32,211 nt of DNA from an uncultured Pseudogracilibacillus sp. (GTDB lineage: Bacteria > Bacillota > Bacilli > Bacillales > Amphibacillaceae): the NCBI GenBank assembly GCA_937974845.1, contig CALJVC010000078.1:1-32211 (forward strand), read 5' to 3'. The notes beneath the pieces were generated by a model, which worked only from the letters and a program-made list of their open reading frames with translations, ran no database searches and had not been told where the DNA came from. Both the position numbers and the translations under genes were made by a program. The first letter of the stretch is position 1. Every line of letters begins with the position of its first letter. Positions 7,106 to 14,882 of the stretch are shown in pieces.

Positions 7106-8152
7106 GTGCAGAAACAAGCAGTTCATCGACCGGTAACGATGCTTTTTTACCTTATTTTAATTATCATGCTTATTGGCTCGATCGTAATCGGTGTATCGAT
7201 TGGTTCCGTTAATATTCCAATTCGTGAGGTACTGCAAATTATCTATAGCAAGATAACGAATAGTCCCTTGCCGGAGTCTATCAATCCGAACGATAGCAAT
7301 ATTATTTTACAAATCCGTCTGCCCAGGGTTTTATTAGCTGGTTTAGTAGGGGCTTCCTTGGCAATAAGTGGTGCAGCCTTTCAGGGTCTTTTACGCAACC
7401 CCTTGGCAGATCCGTATACTTTAGGTATTTCTTCCGGGGCTAGTGTCGGTGCAGTGATAACGATTTTTTTTCATTTTACGATACCTTTTCTTGGCCCTTT
7501 AACTCTACCTATCGTTAGTATTTTATTTGCCTTTTTGACGATGTTGATCGTAATCTTTTTTGCTAAAAAGCTCGACAAATCTCTACGAGTAGAGACGATT
7601 ATTTTAACGGGGATTGTTTTCAGTTCTTTTTTAGGGGCTTTAATTTCTTTAATGATTGCATTGACGGGTGAGGAATTGCGGCAAATTATCGGCTGGCTAC
7701 TAGGGAGCGTGTCGATGCGGGGTTGGAAATATGTTTTCTTATTATTGCCCTTTTTCTTATTAGGTTCTCTTATTTTGTTCGTTCATGCTAGGGAGTTGAA
7801 TGTTTTATCTTTCGGTGAAGTGCAGGCGCAACATCTAGGTGTGAACGTACAGACAAAAAAGATGATTATCATGATTGCGGGCTCGATTTTAACTGGTGCA
7901 GCTGTAGCGGTATCAGGAACGATTGGTTTTGTCGGTTTAGTTATTCCACATTTTGTTCGCTTAATTATCGGGCCAAACCATTATCACCTGTTGCCGGCCT
8001 CTTTACTTGTCGGAGCGAGTTTTTTAATTTTAGCTGATTTATTTGCAAGAACGATTATTGCACCTGTTGAATTACCGATCGGTGTAATCACGGCATTAAT
8101 TGGAGCACCAGTTTTCGCTATTATATTAATGCGTCAACGATTGCGAGGGTAA
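7106..8152 (+). CDS. btuC: FecCD-type ABC transporter permease, corrinoid uptake
   Basis: The 348-residue FecCD/BtuC permease has about ten transmembrane helices. Family blocks include RLPRVLLAGLVGASLAISG (about 71-89), RNPLADPYTLGISSGAS and SGTIGFVGLVIPHFVR, the last being the coupling-helix region that contacts the ATPase. FecCD permeases carry siderophores, heme or B12; the cobalamin riboswitch directly upstream makes B12 or cobinamide the substrate. GTG 7106 is the start, with AAGGAG at 7091-7096. The ATPase gene begins 6 bases after the stop. No substrate-binding protein (btuF) precedes or follows it, so it must be encoded elsewhere. The protein acts in the cytoplasmic membrane. Confidence 0.9.
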   Translation: MQKQAVHRPVTMLFYLILIIMLIGSIVIGVSIGSVNIPIREVLQIIYSKITNSPLPESINPNDSNIILQIRLPRVLLAGLVGASLAISGAAFQGLLRNPLADPYTLGISSGASVGAVITIFFHFTIPFLGPLTLPIVSILFAFLTMLIVIFFAKKLDKSLRVETIILTGIVFSSFLGALISLMIALTGEELRQIIGWLLGSVSMRGWKYVFLLLPFFLLGSLILFVHARELNVLSFGEVQAQHLGVNVQTKKMIIMIAGSILTGAAVAVSGTIGFVGLVIPHFVRLIIGPNHYHLLPASLLVGASFLILADLFARTIIAPVELPIGVITALIGAPVFAIILMRQRLRG

Positions 8153-8158
8153 ACATAA

Positions 8159-9538
8159 ATGATTACAGTAGAAAAGCTTTCTGGAGGTTATCAGTCAACT
8201 TTTCGATTGCAGGAAGTAGACTTTCATGTAGAAAAGGGAGAATTTTTTGGTATTATCGGTCCGAACGGTAGTGGAAAGACTACCTTAGTAAAGATGATGA
8301 GCGGTGTTTTACCTTATGATGAGGGAGAAATTTGTTTAAAAGGGAAACGAATCGATTCTTATCGGCCGAAAGAGTTAGCACGACGACTAGCCGTTTTACC
8401 ACAAATGACTGAAATGTCCTTTTCTTTTACGGTTCGAGAAACCGTCGCCTTAGGTAGGTATGCTCATAAAAAAGGTTTGTTTACCAACTTAACAGAAAAA
8501 GATGAAGAAATCATTAATGAGGTGCTTACTTATACAGATATGAAAGGCTATGAAGACGTACCGATTGATCGGCTTTCCGGTGGGGAACGTCAACGGGTTT
8601 TTTTAGCCCAAGCTATGGCCCAAGAACCAGAAGTGATTATATTAGATGAACCGACCAACCATTTAGACCTTTCTTATCAGAAGGAATTGTTAGATTTACT
8701 ACAACAGTGGACGGAAGAAAAAGGTTTAACTGTGATTGGGATTTTCCATGATTTAAATTTAGCCGCCCTTTACTGTGAACGTTTGCTATTACTGCATAAG
8801 GGACGGGTACATATTTGCGATACTCCGAATGAAGTTTTAACGAGCCAACATATGTTACAAGTTTATAATACAGCGGTAGAAAGCCAAGCGCATCCTTATA
8901 TCCCGAAGGCTCAACTAATGTTAACCCCTAGGAAGCGGAAATGCTCATCACTTAGGATTACCGACCGAAAGTATGTCCATATCGGGGAAACGGCCTTCGT
9001 CTATACTTCTCCGGTTCCTTTAAAAACGGTATCGAATAGTGAAGCAATCGAGTCGCAAAGCTGGTACCGTTATTTTATTCGTCCTTTAGAAGTAAAAGAA
9101 GAAAGAGGAACTAAGGAAAGAAAATCCCGAGGGCTTGTAGAGTTAGAAGGCAGAAAGCGTGAAACAGCCCTCTTATCCTCTGTTCCAGCGAAGACTTTAT
9201 ACGATTATCAAGCTTTTCAATGGGAAGATATCTCTGTTCTTTTAATTGCCATGTTAAAAGAGGGAGTAAGAGGAGAAAGGTATCTTGATATATGGTTAAT
9301 TATCGATGCGGATTTAAATTTACAAGATTATGCCCAAATGTTTATTCGTTTGACGGAGGAAGCTATGAAAATCTTCTCTAATATAGTTCCAGCGTCCTCA
9401 AGCTATCGTATAGATGAGATTCTCATTGCTAGTTCTCAAAGAGGGAAGGGTTTCGATGCCTCTTATATAGAAGAAGGGCTAAAGGAACATTTATATGAAA
9501 TGATCACGCGACTTTTGCAAAATACAATCAAAGCGTAA
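8159..9538 (+). CDS. btuD: corrinoid ABC ATPase fused to a CbiZ-like domain
   Basis: The product is 459 residues, much longer than a lone ATPase (about 255). Residues 1-255 are a normal ABC ATPase: Walker A GPNGSGKTT (34-42), signature LSGGERQRV (about 139-147) and Walker B VIILDEPTNHLD. Residues about 265-459 resemble CbiZ, the adenosylcobinamide amidohydrolase used in cobinamide salvage. DIWLIIDADL, LTEEAMKIF and DEILIASSQRGKG line up with its final third. The CbiZ block usually reading TGTGTD is replaced by SSYRIDE, so catalytic competence is doubtful. Long BtuD proteins of this kind (YvrA) occur in B. subtilis. The CbiZ relationship is from memory of family patterns and should be tested. 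Confidence 0.85.
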   Translation: MITVEKLSGGYQSTFRLQEVDFHVEKGEFFGIIGPNGSGKTTLVKMMSGVLPYDEGEICLKGKRIDSYRPKELARRLAVLPQMTEMSFSFTVRETVALGRYAHKKGLFTNLTEKDEEIINEVLTYTDMKGYEDVPIDRLSGGERQRVFLAQAMAQEPEVIILDEPTNHLDLSYQKELLDLLQQWTEEKGLTVIGIFHDLNLAALYCERLLLLHKGRVHICDTPNEVLTSQHMLQVYNTAVESQAHPYIPKAQLMLTPRKRKCSSLRITDRKYVHIGETAFVYTSPVPLKTVSNSEAIESQSWYRYFIRPLEVKEERGTKERKSRGLVELEGRKRETALLSSVPAKTLYDYQAFQWEDISVLLIAMLKEGVRGERYLDIWLIIDADLNLQDYAQMFIRLTEEAMKIFSNIVPASSSYRIDEILIASSQRGKGFDASYIEEGLKEHLYEMITRLLQNTIKA

Positions 9539-9710
9539 ACTTAAGATAAAACATACGCTACATCCTTTAATTAAGAGGGTAAGGGTTGTCATTAATATCA
9601 ATTGTAATAGAATGCTCCTTTCTAATGGATAGGTTTTCTAGCAGCAAGCGATGAAGGGTTTCGCTGATTGATCGTAAGAGAATAAAGAGAGGAGCGGAAG
9701 GAAGATTAGG

Positions 9711-10475
9711 ATGGATAAAAGGTATGCACTAATTAAGAAATTAGAAGGTTTAGCTGCTGAGGCGTGGCCGGCAAAGGAGACGCAAAACTATGGGGAGTGG
9801 TTGTTACGAGCGAATGCGGGGGTTTCTAAGCGGGCGAATAGTTTATTCACGGCCGGTGAGATTCCTGAATCGGATTGGTTAACTGTCTATGAACAGTTTT
9901 ATCAAGAACGCGGACTTAAGCCCTGTGTTTATATTTCTTCTATCACTCCGAAAGGTGCAATTTCGGAGCTTTTAACATCCCAGTACAAAGCTTTTTCTAA
10001 TATGTTTATTTTAGTAAATAAAGCAGAAACAGTCTTAACTTTGATGGACAAAAAATCGACCTACGAGATATTGATAGAACCGGAGCTTACGGAGGAGTGG
10101 TTAAGGGGCTTTATGACGCTTGAAAATCATCCATCTGAACTTGAAGAGGGCTATCGTTCTATTTTTCAAGATATTTCTCTTCGTAAGGCTTTTCTATCTA
10201 TCCGTACAAAGGACCGAGGAATCATAGCGGTGGCTACGGCTATTTTAAAAGAGGACTGGACGTATATTTGTAATGTTGTGGTTCATTCATCTTACCGCCG
10301 GCAGGGGCTTGCTAGCTACTTGCTTTATCATTTAGCGGACTGGTCTTTGAAAAATGGGGCAGCTAGTCTTTTCATGCAAGTAATGCAAGAGAATACACCG
10401 GCTTTACAACTATATAAGAAGTTACACTTTCATCTGTTATCGGAAAGTTACTATATGCAAAAATCCTCACCCTGA
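9711..10475 (+). CDS. GNAT family N-acetyltransferase
   Basis: The 254-residue product has a C-terminal GNAT domain at about 150-250. The acetyl-CoA binding loop is YRRQGLASYLLYHL (about 194-207), followed by ENTPALQLYKKLHF, the usual last helix and strand. The N-terminal 140 residues (LEGLAAEAWPAKETQNYGEW, then LRANAGVSKRANS) form the extra domain typical of two-domain Bacillus GNAT proteins; their substrate is unknown. GGAGCGGAAGGAAG lies upstream of ATG 9711. The gene is 172 bases after btuD. No terminator is obvious between them, so readthrough from the B12 operon cannot be excluded, but no functional link is evident. Confidence 0.8.
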   Translation: MDKRYALIKKLEGLAAEAWPAKETQNYGEWLLRANAGVSKRANSLFTAGEIPESDWLTVYEQFYQERGLKPCVYISSITPKGAISELLTSQYKAFSNMFILVNKAETVLTLMDKKSTYEILIEPELTEEWLRGFMTLENHPSELEEGYRSIFQDISLRKAFLSIRTKDRGIIAVATAILKEDWTYICNVVVHSSYRRQGLASYLLYHLADWSLKNGAASLFMQVMQENTPALQLYKKLHFHLLSESYYMQKSSP

Positions 10476-10610
10476 TGAAAGCGGTTTAATATTTGATAAG
10501 GGTAATGTATACTATATTATATAGGAATGATTTCTCTTCATTATGTCCCTATAAACGTAGTAGACTTCCATTGAGTAAAGGAATGATTCTTTATAAAAAG
10601 GGGTGGGGTG

Positions 10611-10718
10611 ATGATGCGTTTTGAAAAGTTTATTAATGTGACGCTTGGAGTAGTGGTCGTTTTATTTATCGTCGGCTTTGTTACCCTAATTATGGTTCTG
10701 CACGGTATGCAGTCATAA
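10611..10718 (+). CDS. 35-residue single-pass membrane peptide
   Basis: ATGATGCGTTTTGAA begins a 35-residue ORF. A short basic head (MMRFEKFIN) is followed by one long hydrophobic helix (about 10-30, GVVVVLFIVGFVTLIMVL) and a HGMQS tail. GGGGTGGGG at 10600-10609 lies just before ATG 10611; ATG 10614 is also possible. A convincing terminator begins 18 bases after the stop. The ORF plus its ribosome binding site and terminator make a compact independent unit. The family is not recognised. Confidence 0.6.
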   Translation: MMRFEKFINVTLGVVVVLFIVGFVTLIMVLHGMQS

Positions 10719-10735
10719 TCGTTCTCCCTTTGGAT

Positions 10736-10770
10736 GCTAGTGATCTACCAATCACTAGCGTTTTCTTTTT
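10736..10770 (+). terminator. terminator of the small membrane peptide gene
   Basis: GCTAGTGAT (10736-10744) pairs perfectly with ATCACTAGC (10751-10759) around CTACCA, followed by GTTTTCTTTTTC. Confidence 0.85.
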
Positions 10771-10851
10771 CAATGTATTGCTATGTATTTGTGTTACAAT
10801 CTTTTATATATAAAATAGATTACTTTATACTAGTGGTTGAAAATAGATAAG

Positions 10852-10876
10852 AATCTTAATCATATTGATTAAGGTT
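10852..10876. repeat. palindrome upstream of the dipeptidase gene
   Basis: AATCTTAATCA (10852-10862), spacer TAT, TGATTAAGGTT (10866-10876), with one mismatch. The near-perfect 25-base dyad lies 73 bases before the dipeptidase start, so it may be an operator. No T run follows it. Confidence 0.45.
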
Positions 10877-10949
10877 TATTATGAAGAAACGTTGTAGAAA
10901 AAACCAATATAAAATTTATCAGTTTATATAATTCAAGGAGGAAACAAAC

Positions 10950-12044
10950 ATGCATAGAAAAAGGGTAAGTCACCTAAGTGAAGCATTGCAGGCAAAGAAT
11001 TGTGAAATAGCCTTCATAACTAATCCTGTACATATATTTTATTATACGAATTTTTTATCCGATCCTCATGAGCGTTTTTTTGCTTACGTTTATGATCGAA
11101 AAGAGGACAAAGGTTATTTATTTCTACCGACACTTGATGTGGAGGAAGCAAAAGATGTAGCAAAAGTCGATGAAATAATCCCCGTCGCGGATACAGAAAA
11201 CGGGTATCAAAAAATGCAGGATAGCTTAGCGAGACCTTTATCAACCCTAGCTATCGAGAAAGAAAAAATGACCTTAGCTGAATTAGAAAGGTTACAAGCT
11301 GTCTTCCCCCATATAAACTATGTTTCCCTAGATACTTTTATTCATGAAGCCCGCTTATTTAAAGAGGAGGGGGAAGTAGATCGGACAAGAAAAGCTATCG
11401 CTATAACAGAAGAAGGGTTGAGACAAATCCTTCCCCAGATTCGTCCCGGGATGACCGAGATAGATATTAAACAAAAACTAGAGGCTACACTTTTTTCCTT
11501 AGGGGCCGAAGATATTGCCTTTGACACACTAGTCTTAACAGGGAGAAAGTCTAGTCTACCCCATGGAACTTCTGGAAAGGCGAAGGTACAGGAAGGAGAT
11601 TTTCTACTCTTTGATTTTGGAGTAACCTATCAGGGTTATCACTCAGATATGACAAGGACTTTTGTGATTGGTGAGCCAAGTCGTGAACAGAAAGAGATTT
11701 ATGAGACGGTGAAGAAAGCGAATGAAGCGGCCATCGATGCAGTAAAGGTCGGCCTTCCCCTTCAAAGGATTGATTTAGCAGCCCGTCGAGTGATCGAAGA
11801 GGCAGGCTATGGAGATTACTTTACTCACCGAGTCGGTCATGGTTTAGGTATGGAAGTCCATGAAGCGCCGTCGATTCATTCTGAAAATGAAGCTTTACTC
11901 AAACCGGGCATGCTTTTTACGATAGAACCTGGAATTTATATTCCAACGATCGGTGGAGTTAGAATTGAAGATGATATCTATGTTAATGAAGCGGGAGAAG
12001 TAGAAGTACTGACGAGTTTTTCTAAGGAATTACAATCCCTTTAA
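10950..12044 (+). CDS. Xaa-Pro dipeptidase, M24 family
   Basis: The 364-residue product has a creatinase-like N-terminal domain (1-130) and an M24 pita-bread catalytic domain (135-360). The metal ligands are present: Asp in LLFDFGV, Asp in HSDMTRTF, His in HRVGHGLGMEVHE, Glu in FTIEPGIY and Glu in VRIEDD. The enzyme cleaves Xaa-Pro dipeptides or N-terminal residues before proline with two Mn or Co ions in the cytoplasm. It resembles Bacillus YkvY/PepQ proteins. AAGGAGG lies 8 bases before ATG 10950. The csaA gene follows at once, so they form a short operon. Confidence 0.9.
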   Translation: MHRKRVSHLSEALQAKNCEIAFITNPVHIFYYTNFLSDPHERFFAYVYDRKEDKGYLFLPTLDVEEAKDVAKVDEIIPVADTENGYQKMQDSLARPLSTLAIEKEKMTLAELERLQAVFPHINYVSLDTFIHEARLFKEEGEVDRTRKAIAITEEGLRQILPQIRPGMTEIDIKQKLEATLFSLGAEDIAFDTLVLTGRKSSLPHGTSGKAKVQEGDFLLFDFGVTYQGYHSDMTRTFVIGEPSREQKEIYETVKKANEAAIDAVKVGLPLQRIDLAARRVIEEAGYGDYFTHRVGHGLGMEVHEAPSIHSENEALLKPGMLFTIEPGIYIPTIGGVRIEDDIYVNEAGEVEVLTSFSKELQSL

Positions 12045-12061
12045 AAAAGGCGGTGGTTGGC

Positions 12062-12391
12062 ATGGTGACGATTGAAGATTTTCATAAATTAGATATAAGG
12101 GTTGGGACAGTAATTGAAGCGGAGGATTTTCCTGAAGCCCGTAGACCGGCTATTAAACTAAGGATTGACTTCGGTGATATCGGCATCAAACAATCCTCTG
12201 CCCAAATTACGAAACGGTATACGCCTGAATCTTTGCTTGGTCGACAAGTGGTTGCTGTCGTGAACCTCCCTCCTTTACGTATAGCAGGCTTTCGTTCGGA
12301 AGTTTTGGTCCTTGGTGGTCTCCCAGGGGAAGGGGATGTCGTGTTATTGGCTCCCGATGAACAGGTTGAAAACGGTACGAAAATCGGTTGA
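12062..12391 (+). CDS. csaA: tRNA-binding/chaperone-like protein CsaA
   Basis: The 109-residue product is one OB-fold tRNA-binding domain. Clear CsaA blocks are FHKLDIRVGTVIEAEDFPEA, IKQSSAQITKRYTPE and RIAGFRSEVLVLGG. CsaA acts as a homodimer with export-related chaperone activity reported in B. subtilis and with tRNA-binding structure. ATG 12062 is preferred over GTG 12053 because it matches the family N-terminus (MVTIEDF) and has GGTGG upstream. It begins 17 bases after the dipeptidase stop and is probably cotranscribed with it. Confidence 0.93.
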   Translation: MVTIEDFHKLDIRVGTVIEAEDFPEARRPAIKLRIDFGDIGIKQSSAQITKRYTPESLLGRQVVAVVNLPPLRIAGFRSEVLVLGGLPGEGDVVLLAPDEQVENGTKIG

Positions 12392-12414
12392 AAAAAGAAA
12401 ACAGATTATTTTTT

Positions 12415-12463
12415 AAAGCCTCCTAATGATGGTATGATGAAGATACTAAAAGGAGGCTTTTTC
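12415..12463 (+). terminator. terminator-like hairpin that contains the next gene's ribosome binding site
   Basis: AAAGCCTCCT (12415-12424) pairs perfectly with AGGAGGCTTT (12451-12460), followed by TTC. The right arm is also the AGGAGG Shine-Dalgarno of ATG 12465. It could end the csaA transcript, block translation of readthrough mRNA, or both. A TATGAT hexamer in the loop (12433-12438) might be a -10 for an internal promoter. Confidence 0.6.
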
Positions 12464-12464
12464 A

Positions 12465-12746
12465 ATGACCAAAATTTTAAAAGGAAATCAGAAATTTTAC
12501 ATTGGAGAAGATGAAGCGAACCCTATTGCGCAACTTACGTATAAAGAAGTTGATCAGGATACGATTGAAGCAGACCATACATTTGTTTCTGAAACTTTGC
12601 GTGGACAAGGAATTGCAAATGAGTTATTTAAAGAGTTTATGGCGTTTGTCGAGAAAGAAAATAAAAAAGTTATTCCTACTTGTTCCTATGTTAAGCTTAG
12701 AATGGAACGCTCCAAACAGTATCGTCCGTATATACGGGAGGAGTAA
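12465..12746 (+). CDS. small GNAT-like N-acetyltransferase (YjdJ type)
   Basis: The 93-residue product belongs to the minimal acetyltransferase family with a Cys-containing site (Acetyltransf_CG, YjdJ-like). The blocks are ADHTFVSETLRGQGIANELF (about 38-57), which holds the acetyl-CoA loop, and IPTCSYVKLRMER. The family substrate is unknown. AGGAGG at 12451-12456 sits 8 bases before ATG 12465, inside a stem. Transcripts starting in the hairpin loop would free it, while those coming from csaA would hide it. A perfect palindrome CCGTATATACGG occurs inside the gene's end (12726-12737). Confidence 0.85.
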   Translation: MTKILKGNQKFYIGEDEANPIAQLTYKEVDQDTIEADHTFVSETLRGQGIANELFKEFMAFVEKENKKVIPTCSYVKLRMERSKQYRPYIREE

Positions 12747-12872
12747 AGCGGAAACTATAGGAACGATTACACAGAGTGTTTGTGACAAAAATGTGTCTTT
12801 TAATGATATTCATCAAATTTTCATATAAGAAGTGTATCGTTAATTTTGAGTTTGAAGTTAGGGGAGTTAAGG

Positions 12873-13514
12873 GTGCCGTCTACTACAATTTTAATTAGTT
12901 TAGGAATTTTAGTGGTGAGTTATCTTTTAGGGGTTGGCGTTTATTTGACCCTTTCAAAAGAGAGCCGAAATGTAAAGAAAAAGCAAGTGGAAACAATCAG
13001 TAATTTAGTAATTAATTTTATTATTTATATTTGGCTAGCAAAAATTTTAGTGAACTTACCAAAGTTTGTTCGTGATCCTTTGTCTATTTTGGCTTATCCG
13101 AGTAATGCCCTAGCTTTTTATGTAGCGACAGCTTTTTTAGCTTTCAATTTATGGTATCTTCATAAACGAAAGGGAAAGTCCCCTGGAACGTTAGCAAAGG
13201 GTTTTTTACCAATCTTTTTAAGTGCTAGTTTCTTTTATGAATTTTTACAATTAGTCGTCGAAAAAAGTTCTAACAACATGATATATCTCGTGTTAGTAGC
13301 CGTCTTGATGCTCTTTTATATCGTTCTTTATGGTAGGGTTCCAATCGAGGCACTAACTATTTTAATCAGCCTGGGGTATTTAATCGGAACGATTCTTTGT
13401 ATTATGTTCATGAACACGACCGTATTTGGTTATCGGCTTTCACCTCTTTATTTTATTGGATTATTGCTACTTTTAGCTATACTAGCACTTATTGTAAGGA
13501 AGAGGAAGGTGTAA
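12873..13514 (+). CDS. 7-TM membrane protein of unknown function, first gene of redox operon
   Basis: The 213-residue product has about seven hydrophobic helices (near 3-24, 42-62, 75-95, 108-128, 136-156, 163-184 and 192-210) and short basic loops (KRKGKSPGTL, VRKRKV). It has a single cysteine, within the sixth helix (GTILCIMFM), so a thiol-relay role of its own is not apparent. The family is not recognised. GTG 12873 is chosen because GGGGAG at 12861-12866 lies 6 bases upstream; an in-frame TTG 12846 lacks a site. The ccdA start is 3 bases past its stop, so the two are tightly coupled and likely work together. It may be a stabiliser or partner of CcdA or of the kinase. Confidence 0.65.
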   Translation: MPSTTILISLGILVVSYLLGVGVYLTLSKESRNVKKKQVETISNLVINFIIYIWLAKILVNLPKFVRDPLSILAYPSNALAFYVATAFLAFNLWYLHKRKGKSPGTLAKGFLPIFLSASFFYEFLQLVVEKSSNNMIYLVLVAVLMLFYIVLYGRVPIEALTILISLGYLIGTILCIMFMNTTVFGYRLSPLYFIGLLLLLAILALIVRKRKV

Positions 13515-13517
13515 TCA

Positions 13518-14276
13518 TTGGGACAAATTAGTGCAGATACATTTTTATTATTCGGGATGTTACTTGCCTTTGGAGCAGGTGCGTTATCGTTTTTATCCCC
13601 TTGTGTGTTACCGATTTTTCCAGCTTATTTATCCTATATTACTGGTATAAGTGTCAAGGAGTTACAGGATAGTAAAGAAGGACATATTCGTAGAACGCTA
13701 TTGACTCACTCAGTCTTTTTCCTACTTGGAGTGTCCTTAGTGTTTATCGGTTTAGGTATAGGGGCTTCATTTTTAGGACAGTGGATTCAATCTTTATTAA
13801 CAGGTAATTCAGGTTTACTCATTCAGAGAATTGCGGGAATCTTTATTATTGTGATGGGATTGTTTGTTGCCGGATGGCTTAATATCGGCTTTTTAATGCA
13901 GGAAAGACGTTTACAATATCGTCGCAGTGAGGTCGGCTATTTAGGCTCCTTCTTAGTTGGGCTTGGTTTTGCTGCTGGCTGGACCCCTTGTATTGGACCG
14001 ATTTTCGCTTCTATTTTATTTTTAGCAGCAAGCAATCCGGGTCATGGAATTTTTTATACGGTGATGTATGTCATTGGCTTTGCCGCACCGTTTTTAATAT
14101 TAACCTTTTTCCTCGGTTCGACCCGTTGGATTGTTCAAAAAAGTGGTATTATTATGAAAGTCGGCGGTATTATTATGATTGTAATGGGAATCATTTTATT
14201 TACCGGGCAATTACCACGAATTACACAATTTTTATTAGATTTAGTAGAAGGTACTTGGTTATCTAGACTAGGTTAA
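13518..14276 (+). CDS. ccdA: CcdA-type thiol-disulfide membrane transporter
   Basis: The 252-residue product has the six-helix DsbD-beta/CcdA fold. The two reactive cysteines are Cys29 in LSPCVLP and Cys158 in GWTPCIGP. CcdA passes electrons from cytoplasmic thioredoxin across the membrane to extracytoplasmic thioredoxin-like proteins such as ResA or StoA, supporting cytochrome c maturation or spore cortex formation. TTG 13518 is the start, with GGAAGG upstream. The next gene, 13 bases later, encodes its probable partner, a membrane-anchored thioredoxin. Neither ccdB nor ccdC follows. Confidence 0.93.
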   Translation: MGQISADTFLLFGMLLAFGAGALSFLSPCVLPIFPAYLSYITGISVKELQDSKEGHIRRTLLTHSVFFLLGVSLVFIGLGIGASFLGQWIQSLLTGNSGLLIQRIAGIFIIVMGLFVAGWLNIGFLMQERRLQYRRSEVGYLGSFLVGLGFAAGWTPCIGPIFASILFLAASNPGHGIFYTVMYVIGFAAPFLILTFFLGSTRWIVQKSGIIMKVGGIIMIVMGIILFTGQLPRITQFLLDLVEGTWLSRLG

Positions 14277-14289
14277 AGGAGGAAGTAAC

Positions 14290-14850
14290 ATGCGGAAATG
14301 GATTGTGATTATACTTGTAGTAGGTTTACTAGGTTACGCTATTTACGACTATGTAGATAAGGATTCGGCGACGGAAACAAGAGACGAACAGGTTACAGAG
14401 GTAGCTGAAGGAAATGATTTTGAATCTAAGGGCTTAAATAAGGGAGAAAAAGCTCCGGATTTTGAATTAGAAACGTTAGACGGTGAGAAAGTGAAGCTTT
14501 CGGATTTTGAAGGGGAGAAATTAATTTTAAACTTCTGGGCTACTTGGTGTCCACCGTGCCGGGCAGAAATCCCTGACATGCAAAAGTTCCACGAAGAGAA
14601 GGATGCGACGATTTTAGCGGTTAACATTACTTCAACAGAGCAGAGCTTAGATCAGGTGGAAGAGTTTTTAGATGAATACGGAGTGACTTTCACCGTATTA
14701 TCGGATACGGATGCTGAGATTTCTACCTTATACAATGCTTCAGCTTTACCTACTTCGTATTTAATTAATTCTAAAGGGGAAATTCATAATATAGCTATCG
14801 GTGCCTTAAATTATGACATGATGGTCCAAGCCTTTGAAGAAATGGACTAG
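14290..14850 (+). CDS. membrane-anchored TlpA/ResA-like thiol-disulfide oxidoreductase
   Basis: The 186-residue product has an N-terminal membrane anchor (about 4-20), an acidic linker (21-50) and a thioredoxin fold (51-186). The active site is WCPPC (Cys87, Cys90) and the cis-Pro loop is ALPTSY. It should face outward and receive electrons from CcdA. Candidate substrates are apocytochrome c (as for ResA) or spore or cell-wall proteins (as for StoA); the sequence does not decide between them. AAAGGAGG lies just upstream of ATG 14290. A two-component system follows after 32 bases. Confidence 0.9.
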   Translation: MRKWIVIILVVGLLGYAIYDYVDKDSATETRDEQVTEVAEGNDFESKGLNKGEKAPDFELETLDGEKVKLSDFEGEKLILNFWATWCPPCRAEIPDMQKFHEEKDATILAVNITSTEQSLDQVEEFLDEYGVTFTVLSDTDAEISTLYNASALPTSYLINSKGEIHNIAIGALNYDMMVQAFEEMD

Positions 14851-14882
14851 GTAACTGCTAGCTTAGTATAGAGGTGTACGGC

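Noticed and set aside
9539..9710. possible terminator after btuD
   Set aside because: CTTAA and TTAAG can pair only over a long loop with few base pairs, and no T run follows.
12726..12737. perfect palindrome CCGTATATACGG
   Set aside because: It lies within the coding end of the acetyltransferase gene, is short and has no T run; it is probably incidental.
12502..12828. 108-codon ORF overlapping the YjdJ-type acetyltransferase
   Set aside because: It is a shifted frame of the acetyltransferase gene with Lys/Leu-rich nonsense content and no ribosome binding site of its own.
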